NCBI GenBank assembly: GCA_016584305.1
Contig: JACEEZ010003781.1
Span: forward strand, 212,501 to 276,500
From: Chionoecetes opilio
Taxonomy: Eukaryota; Arthropoda; Malacostraca; Decapoda; Majidae
Direction: 5' to 3'
Length of the DNA stretch: 64,000 nucleotides
The notes beneath the pieces were generated by a model that saw only the letters and a program-made list of their open reading frames with translations, did not search any database and was not told where the DNA came from. This document shows, piece after piece, positions 54,074 to 64,000 of the stretch; positions within the stretch are counted from its first letter, which is position 1; each line of letters starts with the position of its first letter. A program made the position numbers and the translations under genes.

Positions 54074-54462
54074 TGTAACTAGGTGGAGTGTTCATAGCTT
54101 TGGTTTAACTGGAATGAAGGATACTCATTTGGCCAGTTTAGGTTAATTTATTTCATAAAATCTGGAGTATATATACAAAATTTCAGGTCTCATAAATGGT
54201 TGTTTTCAAGGTGTTATGTAAAACTCGCCAAGACATGCGAGTTTCACCAAAGATACTTCCAGTATATATTGCTGGTGACACGTTGTATATAATTGATTAT
54301 ATTGATAAGCTGATAACAGTGCAAACACATGATAATTATAATAACAATATTGAAGACTACAATATAGAATAGTCCCCGTGCTACTCTGATTCTCTGTTTA
54401 GAGACCGCATTTGGGTAGAGAACGGAACATGAGACTGAAGGGTGACTTATTTAGTCGCTACA
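54074..54462 (-). repeat. LTR (3' LTR in element orientation)
   Basis: 389 bp, + strand TGTAACTAGGTGG...TCGCTACA. It differs from its partner by scattered single-base changes and indels, mainly in the last 60 bp. Confidence 0.9.
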
Positions 54463-54476
54463 GTCCCCCCCCCCTA
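54463..54476 (-). promoter_or_regulatory. Polypurine tract of the LTR element
   Basis: On the minus strand a run of about ten G preceded by CTA directly borders the LTR start TGTAGCG. This is the expected plus-strand priming site. Confidence 0.75.
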
Positions 54477-54589
54477 GTGACGCGGGAGGAGGAACGAGAC
54501 GTTTGGTTGGTGGAGCGGTGCTGCTGGTTTTTTCTGTTGCCGATTTGATGTGGGGGCTTGGTGACCAGTTGCTGGCTTGGCAGTGTTGC

Positions 54590-55170
54590 CGCCATGGCAG
54601 TGGTACCGCCGGCTTGTGTGCGGGCGTGGCAGTGTTGCGCCATGGCAGTGGTGCCGCCGGCTTGTGTTGCGGGCGTGGCAGTGTTGCGCCATGGCAGTGG
54701 TGCCGCCGGCAGTGTTGCGGGCGTGGCAGTGTTACCCCGCCATGGCAGTGGTGCCGCCGCTTGTGTTGCGGGCGTGGCAGTGTTGCGCCATGGCAGTGGT
54801 GCCGGCCGGCAGTGTTGCGGGCGTGGCAGTGTTACCGCCATGGCAGTGGTGCCGCCGGCTTGTGTTGCGGGCGTGGCAGTGTTGCGCCATGGCAGTGGTT
54901 GCCGCCGGCAGTGTTGCGGGCGTGGCAGTGTTACCGCCATGGCAGTGGTGCCCCCGGGCTTGTGTTGCGGGCGTGGCAGTGTTGCGCCATGGCAGTGGTG
55001 CCGTCGGCTTGTGTTGCGGGCGTGGCAGTGTTACCAGCCATGGCAGTGTTGACGCCGGCTGTGAGTCGCGGGCGTGGCAGTGTTGACGCCATGGCAGTGG
55101 TGCCGCCGGCAGTGGTTGCGGGCGTGGCAGTGTTACCCGCCATGGCAGTTTTTGACGCCGGCTTGTGTTG
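54590..55170 (-). repeat. GC-rich ~50-bp minisatellite replacing pol
   Basis: About twelve imperfect units marked by GCCATGGCAGTG and GCGGGCGTGGCAGTG, with 45-53 bp spacing. Frames are open in several registers because of the repeat. It occupies the place where protease-RT-integrase would be expected. Confidence 0.9.
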
Positions 55171-55189
55171 CGGGCGTTTGTCGTGAAGG

Positions 55190-55600
55190 CGGAGCAGCGA
55201 TGAGGTTTGGCGAGAAGTACGCGGGCACTAGTACTCGCCTTTTTTCGTTTGATGCCGCGTACGAGCAGGGGGGGTCGCACTTTGAGGCTTTGCTGCCGAA
55301 GTAGTTGTGGAAACCAGCAGAGTCCAGAGCTTCTCGAGCGGAAGCGTTGCGGGCGGCGTTGAGGTGTGGGTGAGCGTGGACGGTACTGGCGTTGCTGAGG
55401 TGTGGATGAGCGGGGTCGTTGGTGGTCCTGCATTTGCCTCTTGAGAGAAGTGACCTCTGTCGAGAGCTGGGATACCCGCTGGGTGAGCAAGGCGAGCTGA
55501 GTGTTGTCCTGGGTCGAAGCTGAGGACACTGAAGAGACAAGTTGTGTAGGAACTGTTGCTGTTGTGGGTAGGTTGTCGTCGTCAGGCATGGCGAAGTTGA
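55190..55600 (-). pseudogene. Degenerate gag-like segment of the LTR element
   Basis: On the minus strand a region with a coiled-coil-like LLTQRVSQLSTEVTSLKRQ stretch, then an Arg/Pro/Ser-rich basic stretch, then after a frameshift a short Cys-containing FGSKASKCDPPC motif. Gypsy-type Gag proteins have this order of coiled coil, basic linker and terminal FGxxAxxCxxPC motif before the protease. The sequence then runs straight into the minisatellite. Broken and not expected to give a working Gag. Confidence 0.55.
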
Positions 55601-55669
55601 GTGAAAGCGCAGGTGTGGACTGGACGGGTGTCCCAGTTGTTCAGGGAACGAAACACGGTTACGCAAGTA

Positions 55670-56280
55670 GCACTGGTGATGAGTAATCCACAGGGCGGTG
55701 AGTAATCCACAGGGCGGTGAGTAATCCACAGGGTGGTGAGTAATCCATAGGGCGGCGAGCGGCGGCCGTGGAGTGAGTTGCGTTAACACTGTGGAGTTGA
55801 GGGTTGAGTAATCCACAGGGCTGGTAATCCATAGGGCGGCGAGCGGCGGCCGTGGAGTGATTCAATAACACCGTGGGGCTGCGCAGAATGCGCGTGAGGT
55901 CGTGCTGAGGGCGCAAGGAGGCGTCAGAGGGTGAAGTGGCTGCGCTGAGTGCACATAGGCCACTGAGGCGTATGAGGAAGCAGGGCCTGCGCTAAACACG
56001 CATAAGGCCGCTGAGGACGCGGTGAGCCGTCTGGAGGGGGGCAGTGGCCGCGCTAAATGCGCATAGGCCGCAGTGAGGCCTCGGAGGAAGCAGGGCCCGC
56101 GCTAAACGCGCATAAGGCCGCTGAAGACACGGTAGGTCTGAAGGGTAGTAGCCGCGCTGAATGCGCATAGGCCTGAGGACGCAGTAAGGCATCTGACGGG
56201 GCAGTGGCCGCGCTGAATGCGCATAGGCCGCTGAGGACGCAGTAAGGCGTCTGAGGGCAAAAATGCCCTGAGGAAGGCAC
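55670..56280. repeat. Short tandem repeats in the LTR element leader
   Basis: GAGTAATCCACAGGGCGGT units (~17-19 bp) at 55678-55755 and about six GCGCATAGGCCGCTGAGGAC-type units (~50-65 bp) at 55940-56260. Confidence 0.8.
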
Positions 56281-56546
56281 AGAAGGTGCCGGGGTTTGGG
56301 TGGGAACCTGACTAGGTGGCGGCTACACGTAAACGTGTAATTCTCCCTATCCCGCTTACAACCTAGCAATCACCAGTGAAGCTGGAGGCTAGGAATATAC
56401 AGCGGGAGCAATGGGACGAATGCTTCCAAAAACGCAGGTCCCACGACTAGGAGAGGTGTGCTCTTGTGTCCAGCAAAACATAGAAATTGCATTTCTATGC
56501 CGAGATGGACAGCACCAGTTTAAGCCACCTAGAAACCATTAGCTTA

Positions 56547-56561
56547 CACTCCGGGTCACCA
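56547..56561 (-). promoter_or_regulatory. tRNA primer-binding site of the LTR element
   Basis: On the minus strand TGGTGACCCGGAGTG starts two bases inside the 5' LTR. TGG starts are required to pair with the tRNA CCA end. The matching tRNA cannot be named without a search. Confidence 0.7.
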
Positions 56562-56563
56562 TT

Positions 56564-56953
56564 TGTAACTAGGTGGAGTGTTCATAGCTTTGGTTTAACT
56601 GGAATGAAGGATACTCATTTGGCCAGTTTAGGTTAATTTTATTGCATAAAATCTGGAGTATATATACAAAATTTCAGGTCTCATAAATGGTTGTTTTCAA
56701 GGTGTTATGTAAAACTCGCCAAGACATGCGAGTTTCACCAAAGATACTTCCAGTATATATTGCTGGTGACACGTTGTATATAATTGATTATATTGATAAG
56801 CTGATAACAGTGCAAACACATGATAATTATAATAACAATATTGAAGACTACAATATAGAATAGTCCCCGTGCTACTCTGATTCTCTGTTAGAGACCGCAC
56901 TTGGTAGAGAACGGAAACATGAAGACTGAAAGGGGTCTTATTTAGTCGCTACA
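56564..56953 (-). repeat. LTR (5' LTR in element orientation)
   Basis: 390 bp, partner of 54074-54462, followed by the TAGT target duplicate. Confidence 0.9.
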
Positions 56954-57629
56954 TAGTTGTTTGCGAATATGTGAATATTTTGCTCAAATAAAAAAACTGA
57001 AAAAATATGAAAAAAAATTACAAGTGAACATAATATCACACAAGCAAACATACAAATAAATTAATAGCTTAGCCGAGCGTTAGCTAAAAGATTGAGTGAG
57101 GAGGCATAGTGGTAGCCAAGGCTATAGTTCCTCGGACACTCCCTCCCTCCTCTACCCTCCAACTGCGTCGCAGCCACTACTCTCAGGGTCACTGTGACTG
57201 AACTCAACTCATTGCCTTGTGTGCCATACTCCAGTAAGCATATACACGATCTTCTTTGTCACCAACAAGCACAATCAACTTTCTTTCAAAGAGAACAGTG
57301 TTGCAGCTACTGCGTAATGGCGTCCAGTCACACCAGTGTGGTTTGGAATTATTTCGAGATTATCTCTAGTGACATTGCAAAGTGTAAATTTTGAACTCTT
57401 ATAATACATGCAAAATATTTCAGTTACCTGTATAATATTAGAAATAGTGTATTACTTGAAATATTATGTAATATTCGCAATTCACATTCGCATTCGCGAA
57501 TATTAAAACCAAATATCCGCATTCGCATTCACGAATAAGGAAAATAGACATTCGGTCCATCACTAATACATACATATATATCACATACACAAGATATTAT
57601 TTTTTCTTGATCAGTCATATTACTGATGT

Positions 57630-57815
57630 CTAAAGTCTATAGGCTCCTGGTCCCCCCTCCTTTGTTCCTGCATGATGTTGCCTCTTGTATGATATTACCT
57701 CTTTCTTGCATGCTGGACAAAGTAGTTTTATCTTTGTGTTAAGTCCCTTTGGAGTAAACTCAACACTATAGTTTTGCTCACAACATGTGCAGCGGGCTGA
57801 AACCAGCAATCTCAA
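57630..57815 (-). CDS. Short ORF with a four-Cys zinc-ribbon pattern
   Basis: Sixty codons after a TGA, with no ATG. CTCCEQNYS is followed 20 residues later by LCPACKKEVISYK, that is CxxC...CxxC as in a zinc ribbon, then a polar tail to TAG. It may be an exon or a transposon fragment. Family not recognised. Chance cannot be excluded for so short a frame. Confidence 0.25.
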   Translation of the reverse strand: MRLLVSARCTCCEQNYSVEFTPKGLNTKIKLLCPACKKEVISYKRQHHAGTKEGGPGAYRL

Positions 57816-59141
57816 TCATCATTTGTTGATACTAATGCATTTATTTTCACTGTTGGGATCCTCTTCCTAATCTGTCATCCATTTAATTAAATGCTCATAT
57901 GTGAATATGACTTTGAGGTCAGACACAGGTGTGGAGGGTGGGTGTTGGTGTTTGAGTTGATTGTGGTGAAACACGGGATGCGCATGATGTGCCTCGCCTG
58001 TGATGGAGAGCAGGTGGAATGCATTACTTTAGTCATGTTGCTTTCTACTAAATTTCAGATTTTCTTCCTGCTATTGAGTATTCGTCCTTCATACTTCCAA
58101 TAGATGTCTGTGCTGTTTTGAAGCTTTTGGCACACTGCAAACCTTGATAACATGCCTGTGAAACAATAATCAGGGCGAAACGCTAATAAGAGTTGATGCA
58201 TCTTGGCTTTCGGGTGACTAAAGTGGCTGGGTTGTGTAGGCATAGTCTCCATAAGGAAGGACAATCTACCAGGTGTCTATTTTGATGATACAATGGGTTC
58301 CCGACTTATGAACCAGTTAGGTTCCAAGAGGTTGTTAGTAAGTGGGTTTGTTCGTAAGTCGAACCCACGGGCGTCATACAACATGTACTGTACGGTAGTT
58401 TATTTTTTGGCGATTAATACTCTTGAAAAGTTGACTGTGGTAGTGTTCTAACTGTTCCTCCAATGAGCAGATATTTTCCACAGGTCAGATGGCAGCTTGG
58501 AAAATCTAAGTCCTAAGAGACGTAAAAGATTCAGAGTTTTCGCGTACCTGATCCCAAGATTAAGATTAAGGTGAGTCTTGGGAAGGTGACAGCAGGTGCG
58601 TTCAGTGTAGAAGAGGTTAAGCGCTTGAATTGTATTGAATCAGTTTTTGCCCTCAAATAGAAAGAAAAATGCTTAAATTTGAATTTGTAATATTCTTTGT
58701 AAGTGGTGCAGTATTTACATTACAAGATATAGTTTCAGACAGCTTTCCCTCATGCATTATGTAAATGTAAGACAGTAAGAAATTTCATTATTTTGCAGCT
58801 GTTCTCAGTTTACTTAAACAATTCATCATTAGAACTCTCGGCGTGCATCTGTTTGCGTATCATGCGTAGTCCCCTCCACTGCCCAGTGTGACCTCCCGTG
58901 TAGCTGCCGTACTTCTTCCTGAGAGTTAATTGCTTATTGGCATACTGGCAGAAAATGAGCTTTATGATTTTAGAGACAAATTAATGAACACTGGTAAACA
59001 ATACTATGCAGTAGAGCTTAAAGAGGGATTAATCTGTAAAATGTATGCATTTGGAATCATGTCTGCTTGTTCTCATATTATTTGCTTTCGTGTCTTCTGT
59101 TGCCACATTTTCCGATCCTCTTTTTTTTCTCTCTCTTTCTA
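57816..59141. other. Intronic DNA with a possible pogo-like end
   Basis: ACAATGGGTTCCCGACTTAT at 58289 with an internal GTTCGTAAGTCGAACCCACG near 58350 resembles the terminal zone of a Tc1/pogo-like element, but no second end was found. Otherwise nothing recognised. Confidence 0.35.
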
Positions 59142-59472
59142 CATTTGTGCCTACAGTGCCTGTAGGCAGTGACCTCCAGGCGTGGATGGCAGGCCCTGGA
59201 GGTTCTCTTGAGGGCTGTGATGGTTGTCCCTCGCCTGTGGTGGCACAGGCATTATTTTTATAGTGACGCCTGTGATTAGAGGCTCATGCTGCCCCGTGTC
59301 CTCCGATGCACTCACCATCGAAGGTAGAGTTAATGGGCAGCATGTGGGTGTTCTTAGGCCACTCGACGGTGCAGTAAGATTTTAAGTGGATTTTGGATTT
59401 AATCGGGGATCAAACTCGGGTCACCGAGCACGCCACTCGGAGACGCTAACCACTCTGCTATCGCCTTCCCTT
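59142..59472 (-). mobile_element. tRNA-derived SINE, best-preserved copy
   Basis: On the minus strand: head GGGAAGGCGATAGCAGAGTG, TTAGCGTCTCCGAGTGG, B box GAGTTTGATCC, central GGGCAGCATGAGCC region, and tail GCACTGTAGGCAC followed by A/G-rich sequence. Same family as 34590-34934 and 51747-52200. Confidence 0.78.
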
Positions 59473-59587
59473 GTTGGTATCATTAGTTTCTCCAGTTTCT
59501 CTTTATACAACAGCTATTTCAGACTTGCCTATATTGCTATTTTTTGTATCCTCCTTAGCTTTAGCTCCTTAGCTCATATAGTTGTAT

Positions 59588-60060
59588 TCATCTAGTTGTG
59601 ATTTGCAGGAAAGATCTAAGCTCGTACTGTCCCGTCTCCAAAATACTATTATCCAGCTTGGCTTTGAAGTCGTGAATATTCGTGGTATGTACTACCTCCT
59701 TATCCAGGTTATTCCACAGTTCCATGGATCTGTATGGGAAGCTATATTTCTTGATATCTCTCTCTCTTGCATGTGGTCCTTTTCTACTTCTTCCCATGCC
59801 CTCTTGTATCTCTTATGTCCCATAAAATCATATTCTCTCTATCAACATTTTCCAGTCCCTTGGAAACTCTGAACACTTAATCAGATCACCTCTTTCCCTT
59901 TTCTCCAGGGCTGGAAGATTTAATCTTGACAGTTTTTCCTTGCACAATTCTTCTCTTAAGCTTGGGACCATCTTCGTTGCTGCCCACTGTATTCATTCAA
60001 TCTTTCTTATACCTTATACCTTTTGGTCTTTCTCATATCTTTTTTTTTATGTGGTGACCA
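59588..60060 (-). pseudogene. CR1-like LINE 3' end, second copy
   Basis: On the minus strand RDIKKYSFPYRSMELWNNLD and FKAKLDNSILETG match the C-terminal tail of the fragment at 29062-29480. Upstream pieces up to about 60050 continue the similarity but are frame-shifted. 5'-truncated and dead. Confidence 0.7.
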
Positions 60061-60346
60061 AACCGCTGCTGCATATTCCAAATTTAGTCCATTTAGTCCC
60101 CCCCAAAACACTTTTTGGTACCATCCGAGGTGGCAAGGCCTAGTGATGTTTTTTATATTCCCCCATGTCTATAGGATATATTTTGATATGATAGCCCTTG
60201 CTAGGTGGTAGTTTAGTGCTAGTAATTGCGGCTTTTATAGCCGCACCCAACGGCACTCAACTACGGACATCCGCAACTGTGAAAGTGATATTACTATAGG
60301 TTAACCTTCTGAAAATGTTCAAAATCGAAGTTCATTCAATTCCATT

Positions 60347-60352
60347 TTTATT
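60347..60352 (-). terminator. Possible polyadenylation signal
   Basis: AATAAA on the minus strand, about 255 bases past the stop codon of the PIN/FEN-like gene copy. Placement is reasonable but unproven. Confidence 0.35.
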
Positions 60353-60605
60353 TGCTAATATACACACAATAACATAATAAGCTGGCATCAGGTTAAATGA
60401 CATAAAAGTTAAAACACTAATACTAATGAACAGAAATGTGTCGCTACCATATGCAATGAAGTCTGAATGTGTACTTCTATGCGACTTCTTGTGAACATAA
60501 CAAAGACTAATATTCTTGAAACTATTGTATTAATAATTTGTTGAGTCATATGGAACCTTTAGACATGCATAGAAGCGCCAGAAACATATGTATCTGTTGT
60601 ACCGT

Positions 60606-63249
60606 TTACTCATCCTCTGAATCCTCAGAATCCGGCTCAAGGTCGGGTTCCTGCTGCTGCACTGCTTGGTTGGTGCAGGTCTGGAGCTTGCACATATCAG
60701 TGCATGTGAGGCCATTGACGAGGCATGCACAGTCAGGCAGCTTGCAAACCCGTGAACACTTGCAAGCCAGTAGCTCCAACACCACCTCTGGTGCTGGTGC
60801 CGAACGCATCCAGAGGATGTTCAGCTTCCCGTCTTCTTCAGTCCATCCATGCTCACTGGGTCTTGGCACGTTGGCCTTGGGCTCTAAACAGCGTCTCCAG
60901 ATAGCAGCCTGGAAGTTGGCTCTCTGTGCGTGTAGGAAGAGGCAGTCTCTGCATGGTGGCAGCTGGCTTGACTCTGCTTCCCCTCTCTTTGCACAGAAGA
61001 GCTGGTAGCGCAGCTCGTTGACACTGTTGCCCCCTGCGGCGCTGCTTCTGCTCTTGTTGCTCCTGCTGCCAGCATACATTGCACAGGTGAACTGCTCAAG
61101 CTTATCAAAGATCTCATCGCTCAATTCCCAGCATTGGCCCAGCTGCTTGAATGCCTGGTTAGACGGGTCCTTCTTGAGTAGCGTCAGTGCAATTAGCTTG
61201 CCTTTACCGGCAAAGCAGCTTACAGAGTCACATCCAGTGAATGCATGCAGGCCAATCAGGCTGTCGCAGACACCCTGCCCTTGACTTCTCCCGATCTTGT
61301 CTACATCTGCGTATCGGGTACGAGTCTTGGTTCCAAACTTCTGGTAGATAGAGATATCCATAGTGCTGTGCATGGCAAGGCTAATGATGAAGACATCAGT
61401 GTCCTCTGAGCAAATGAAGGCTGCCTTGTAGCCATCTCTCGCTGCATGCAGCGTGTGGAGAAGCAGGCGGGTATCAGCCTCTTCTTGTGTCGACTCGAGC
61501 TCAGGTACCTCCTCCCACTTGTCTTCTGTTAGCTTGAAACAGCTTTGTTCACAGGTGACATAGAGCGCCTTGTCCGGTAACTTCTCTCTGTACTTTGAGA
61601 GTTTCCACTCCTCTGTCAAAAACCTGATCAGGGAGGTCTTGTTTGAAGATCCAGACAGGAATTTCCTCCACTGCTGCACATGATGCCCGCCAGCTAGGTT
61701 CTTGTATTGGAGAAAGTTGTCGGCACCTCGGTTGACTCGTTCAGCTTGTTTGATTGAGGTGGAGCGGTAGACATCAAAGACTATCAATTCTCTTGCTTTG
61801 TCCCCCTTCATGAAGGATATTGGTGAAGGCCAGCTCTGCCACCTGTCCAAAAGTCTTGTTGCTTCCATTCAGCTTCTGGACCAAGCCCATCCCGTCAATG
61901 ATGGTAGCAGATGGGTTTGGGATCTCTTCTGCTGCGGACACATTCTTCTCCAGTTCTCTGGCAAGGGCCGCCTTGTTTGTTTTCCTTAGCGTCCCATCAG
62001 TATTTGCCAATGCCCATGGCAGTGGGCCTAGGGGGTAGGCAAGAACATCCTTAATGTTTACCTGCTGGCTTTCAGCAACCAAGATCATGTGGCTGAATAA
62101 GTTCCTGTCCGCCTTAAGAACAATATCCTGCGAATTCTTGGACTTATGTTTGACATTGATGTTGGCGAAAGTCTTCAGGCCTTGCTTCTTCAATTTGCCG
62201 TGGAATTTCTCCTGCTGGTCCTCGTCTAGCCTTGCCTTGAAGTCAGCTCTCAGTTGCTTGGCAGCCTTTGTTTGGAGTTCCTGGGCATCACCTCTGGACA
62301 GGGTCTTCAACTGTTTCTTTAGAGATTGGTTTTCCCTGACAAGTTCCTGCACAGTTAAGCTGTCTGGATAGATGAGAAGTTTGCCATTATGATCTTGGAT
62401 GATGTGAAGAAATCCACCAAACTCCTTCTCAATCATTTGCCGCAGGTGCTTTTTGGTGGAGTCCTGCACTTGGTCCACACCAAAGCTCTTCATGGGTGCC
62501 ACAAGTCTAGAGGTAACATCAGTCATCATCAGGACCTTTGGGGTACCGAAAAGCTCCATTCTGATGTAATGAAAGAGCTCACTGTATGACTGACTAACAG
62601 CCGCCTCATATATATCTTCATCTTCTTTGTCATCGGCACTGACAGCACCCTTCTGCTGTGAAGTTTCGCCCCGTGTGTAGAATCTATAGCAAGACCTGTG
62701 GTAGTATGCTTCAGTGGCCACAATATCTCTGCTTACAATGCCAAGTATTCTGCTGTCCAGTTTCTTTGTGGCGGAATTCCTGATCTTAGCATCAGCTCTC
62801 AGTGCTTTGCACTTCACCAACACTTCTCGAGTCTTCTGTCATTTGGCGTACTTGTTTGTTTTCTGGCAAAATATGCACTCTGCTTCATATGTTCTTGAGG
62901 TGCTAGGGATTGCACGACCAGCCCTTGCAGGGTTGCTATTCTCAGGACAGCCATTGGTAGTCTTCTCTTTTTGAGCAAGGATGCCATCTAGTGCTTTCTT
63001 CATCGTGAAGATGCTGCGACATTTTCTGTGGTAATTGAGAGCAGGGATCTCTCCTTCGGGAGTGTCTTCAGCCAACTCCAATATGGGCTCATGATGCCGT
63101 ATTTGAGCTGCCCGGAGGAGAGTTTTCCAGGAGTCGACTGATTGTGGTGAAATTAGGTTTTCATTGTCATCGGAACAATGAATGATGCACTCTAGCCGCG
63201 AGCGCTTTGGAGTCGGATCAGTACAAGGGTGCTCAGTGTCCGCCATCAT
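60606..63249 (-). pseudogene. Intronless gene copy: two zinc modules, FEN1/XPG-like PIN core, Cys-rich tail; one stop and one frameshift
   Basis: About 2.64 kb on the minus strand. Residues 1-136 (63249-62839) hold zinc-like module 1 (CIIH...YHRKCRSIFT) and the start of module 2 (CIFC). A TGA at 62839-62841 then breaks the frame. The same frame continues to 61774 with YYHRSCYRFYT, a helical middle and ANTDGTLRKTNKAAL. A frameshift near 61783 leads to the last frame (to 60606). The nuclease-like core reads IIDGMGLVQ (61900), VFDVYR (61775), EEADTR (61475), SEDTDV (61410) and TGCDS (61215). This order equals the acidic residues of FEN1/XPG PIN nucleases (DxS, FDG, EAE, DxD, GCD). The tail is CKCSRVC...CTDMCKLQTC followed by acidic residues. 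I recognise it as a multi-copy metazoan family of unknown role. The nuclease reading is inference. Confidence 0.75.
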
Positions 63250-64000
63250 TCAGCTCGTCCATCTGCAACAGACAAGAACATGGATTAGAAAACATTTTTT
63301 TCCAGTTCTTTCAACGTAAATACTCTGGTAATATATAAGGCTTAAGACGTAAATGATATCAAGATATGGATTTCTGTGAACATACATTTTTTTGTTTTTA
63401 GCCTCTTAGATGTCAATATATAACATTTGAAGAATAATAAGAGTACCATTCAAAAGATGAATCATCACCCTACAATCTCATCTCTGGCATTTTATCGAGA
63501 AATTACTTGTTTTAGAGTTATTGAACGAAATATGGCTGGGAAACGCAATTTTTTCAATTGATGAAAACATGCCTGTAACTCCCGGCTTCATTTGCGTAAA
63601 AACTATGACATATATATAAAAAATGCATGGAGACAAACCTGTGCAGAATTTAATTTACTAAATCCTTTGTCAATATACCCTTTATGCCTACGATGCACCG
63701 TTTCATAAATAAAAACGGAAAATATGAAAAATTACCCTATGAAAGTGGGTTTTTCACAAAAATATACCGTAAAGCTACCAACATGGAAAGGCTATCATAC
63801 ATTATTTTACTTCTATCGATGCAACAAACAAAATGGCACAATTATAGTTTTGCCACCTTGAGTGGTACCGATATCTGGTCCGGCCCATGGACTAATTTGG
63901 TTGAATCATTGATACGTACAATCAGCTTTTTTATCATCTCTTCGTCCAAATAAGGGAACGCCACTCTTTTGTTCCTCAAGAGATTATATGTCTCTTTGAT
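63250..64000. other. Upstream flank of the PIN/FEN-like copy
   Basis: A TGTTGCAG on the minus strand lies just before the first ATG (about 63263), so a 5'-UTR intron is possible. Otherwise AT-rich with no supported gene; the 89-codon + frame at 63684-63953 has no recognisable features. Confidence 0.4.

Larger units (their letters stand above)
54070..56957 (-). mobile_element. Non-autonomous Gypsy-type LTR retrotransposon
   Basis: Two direct terminal repeats of 389 and 390 bp (54074-54462 and 56564-56953), TG...CA ends, and a 4-bp target duplication TAGT (54070-54073 and 56954-56957). Transcription direction is minus, set by the primer-binding site next to the high-coordinate LTR and the purine tract next to the low-coordinate LTR. 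The ~2.1-kb interior holds only a degenerate gag-like segment and minisatellites. Protease, reverse transcriptase and integrase are absent, so it could move only with helper proteins. Few LTR differences suggest a recent insertion. Confidence 0.85.
53972..57565. mobile_element. hAT-like TIR element, split by an LTR element
   Basis: Left end TAGTGATGGACTGAATATTC and right end (read inverted) TAGTGATGGACCGAATGTC. Both sub-termini carry repeated GCATTCGC/GCGAATATTCG motifs. The interior outside the LTR element (56958-57480) has no recognised transposase. No convincing 8-bp duplication seen. The LTR element occupies 54074-56953. Confidence 0.6.

Noticed and set aside
54503..55186. Long + strand frames rich in Gly, Ala, Trp and Cys
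   Set aside because: They are open in three registers because of the ~50-bp GC-rich minisatellite and lie antisense to the LTR element.

Overview
This is a eukaryotic, almost certainly arthropod and most likely decapod crustacean (crab or shrimp type) genomic window. The reasons are large intron/exon architecture, very long (GA/CT)n, (GT)n, (TA)n and (ACT)n microsatellites, TTAGG arrays (the arthropod telomere motif), and a dense layer of nested DNA transposons, SINEs and 5'-truncated LINEs. The exact species cannot be read from the sequence.

The one recognisable host gene is on the + strand: six internal exons (12369-37200) of a calcium-dependent secretion activator (CAPS/CADPS), the priming factor for dense-core vesicle exocytosis. 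All phases join, every exon has AG/GT borders, and the encoded stretch is the conserved region upstream of the C2 domain. The first visible intron is 17.8 kb and the last is more than 26.8 kb. Neither the 5' exons nor the C2/PH/MUN exons are in the window.

Layout: 1-4960 is homopolymer-bloated sequence that looks like an unpolished contig end. 4961-6869 is a hAT-like element holding a foldback MITE and a relic hAT transposase C-terminus. 7200-30350 (mostly the first CAPS intron) holds microsatellites, four TTAA-flanked piggyBac-like MITEs, two inverted copies of a TA-flanked element, three copies of a repeat that carries a telomere-like TTAGG array in two of them, a broken LINE reverse transcriptase, and two pogo-like elements joined head to head. 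30354-37200 holds the remaining CAPS exons. 37768-42900 holds (TA)n, (ACT)n, a mariner C-terminal relic, a hAT C-terminal relic and the first copy of a TIR element that has captured a LINE C-terminus. 46259-57565 is a chain of abutting or nested mobile elements: TIR elements D, B, C and F (with G nested in F), a 1.46 kb near-perfect palindrome, and a hAT-like element split by a young non-autonomous Gypsy-type LTR element whose pol region is replaced by a minisatellite. 60606-63249 (minus strand) is an intronless, doubly broken copy of a multi-domain gene with two HxxxC zinc modules, a FEN1/XPG-like PIN nuclease core and a cysteine-rich tail.

No operon-like or CRISPR-type system is present. 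The most novel material is the PIN/FEN-like family gene, the LINE-fragment-capturing transposon with its frame-preserving 153-bp amplification, and the mobile repeat that carries TTAGG arrays.
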